Shown piece by piece: positions 13,193 to 13,326 of a stretch of 13,326 nt of DNA (positions are counted from its first letter, which is position 1; the number at the start of each line of letters is the position of its first letter). The position numbers and the translations under genes are program-made. This stretch comes from JBEKYD01 sp049509915 (GTDB taxonomy: Bacteria > Acidobacteriota > Terriglobia > Bryobacterales > Bryobacteraceae), in assembly GCA_049509915.1 (NCBI GenBank), contig JBEKZL010000272.1:1-13326 (forward strand). The letters are read 5' to 3'. Under the pieces are notes generated by a model. That model was given only the letters and a program-made list of their open reading frames with translations, was not told where the DNA came from and did no database searches.

Positions 13193-13326
13193 ATGGCGGC
13201 TGGATTCATAAAGAGGTTCGCGACACGGCACTATGCCATTGCCGCTTTGGCCGTGGCTGCCGCGGTAGGCCTACGGCTGTCTCTCGACCCTCTGCTCGGC
13301 GCTCAGGCCCCGTATATAACCTTTAT
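13193..13326 (+). CDS. DUF4118-type membrane sensor (probable histidine kinase), N-terminus only
   Basis: From ATG at 13193 the frame reads MAAGFIKRFATRHYAIAALA then VAAAVGLRLSLDPLLGAQ and APYITF to the window edge. The pattern R....A..A......LR..LDP.LG...P(Y/F).TF is that of the first membrane segments of DUF4118 domains, found at the N-terminus of KdpD and of many PAS-containing hybrid histidine kinases. The rest is outside the window, so kinase, PAS or response-regulator parts are not seen. There is no clear Shine-Dalgarno in front of the ATG, so the exact start is uncertain. Confidence 0.65.
   Translation, partial: MAAGFIKRFATRHYAIAALAVAAAVGLRLSLDPLLGAQAPYITF

Overview
This is GC-rich bacterial chromosomal DNA. 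The high GC, the long-lived intergenic hairpins, the mix of decayed toxin-antitoxin-like genes and the DUF4118-type sensor gene resemble soil Acidobacteriota (Solibacter/Bryobacter-like), but nothing here fixes the taxon; that is an inference with low confidence.

The left half (1-7020) is accessory and worn. It opens with the 3' end of a transposase (1-95), then a small MbcA/ParS/Xre-type antitoxin gene (221-403, minus) with no visible toxin partner. Next is a complete but dead IS701-family element (562-1936) with perfect 17-bp ends, two in-frame amber stops, a frameshift and an apparent internal deletion. An intact two-gene operon follows (2229-4264): a UbiX-type flavin prenyltransferase joined by a 1-nt stop/start overlap to an AraA/FucI-like sugar isomerase. 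After it lie three toxin-antitoxin-like or defence-like modules: a broken DUF433/DUF5615 pair (4325-4735), a DUF262 ParB-like protein with a damaged MAE_28990-type HEPN gene (4697-6204, minus), and an intact DUF4160-DUF2442 pair (6441-6996, minus).

The right half (7188-12881) is a conserved-looking set of genes: a Tat-signalled dienelactone hydrolase family protein (minus), an MsbA-like ABC exporter half-transporter (plus), a RimI-like GNAT acetyltransferase (minus) and a feoA-feoB ferrous iron uptake operon (plus). A cluster of three perfect hairpins with 4-nt loops (7103-7175), resembling REP elements, lies between the accessory part and this block. At the right edge (13193-13326) begins a DUF4118-type membrane sensor gene.

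The main cross-cutting observations are these. (a) A 34-bp promoter-plus-start-codon segment occurs twice, at 6986-7019 (minus) and 12957-12990 (plus), with 32/34 identity, but only the first copy drives a complete gene. (b) Several genes have a -10-like hexamer only 6-11 nt before the ATG and no Shine-Dalgarno, suggesting leaderless mRNAs. (c) The UbiX-isomerase pair has no UbiD decarboxylase in the window. No tRNA, rRNA or CRISPR array was seen. I do not see an unmistakably new system; the best candidates are the UbiX-isomerase operon and the DUF262-HEPN pair.
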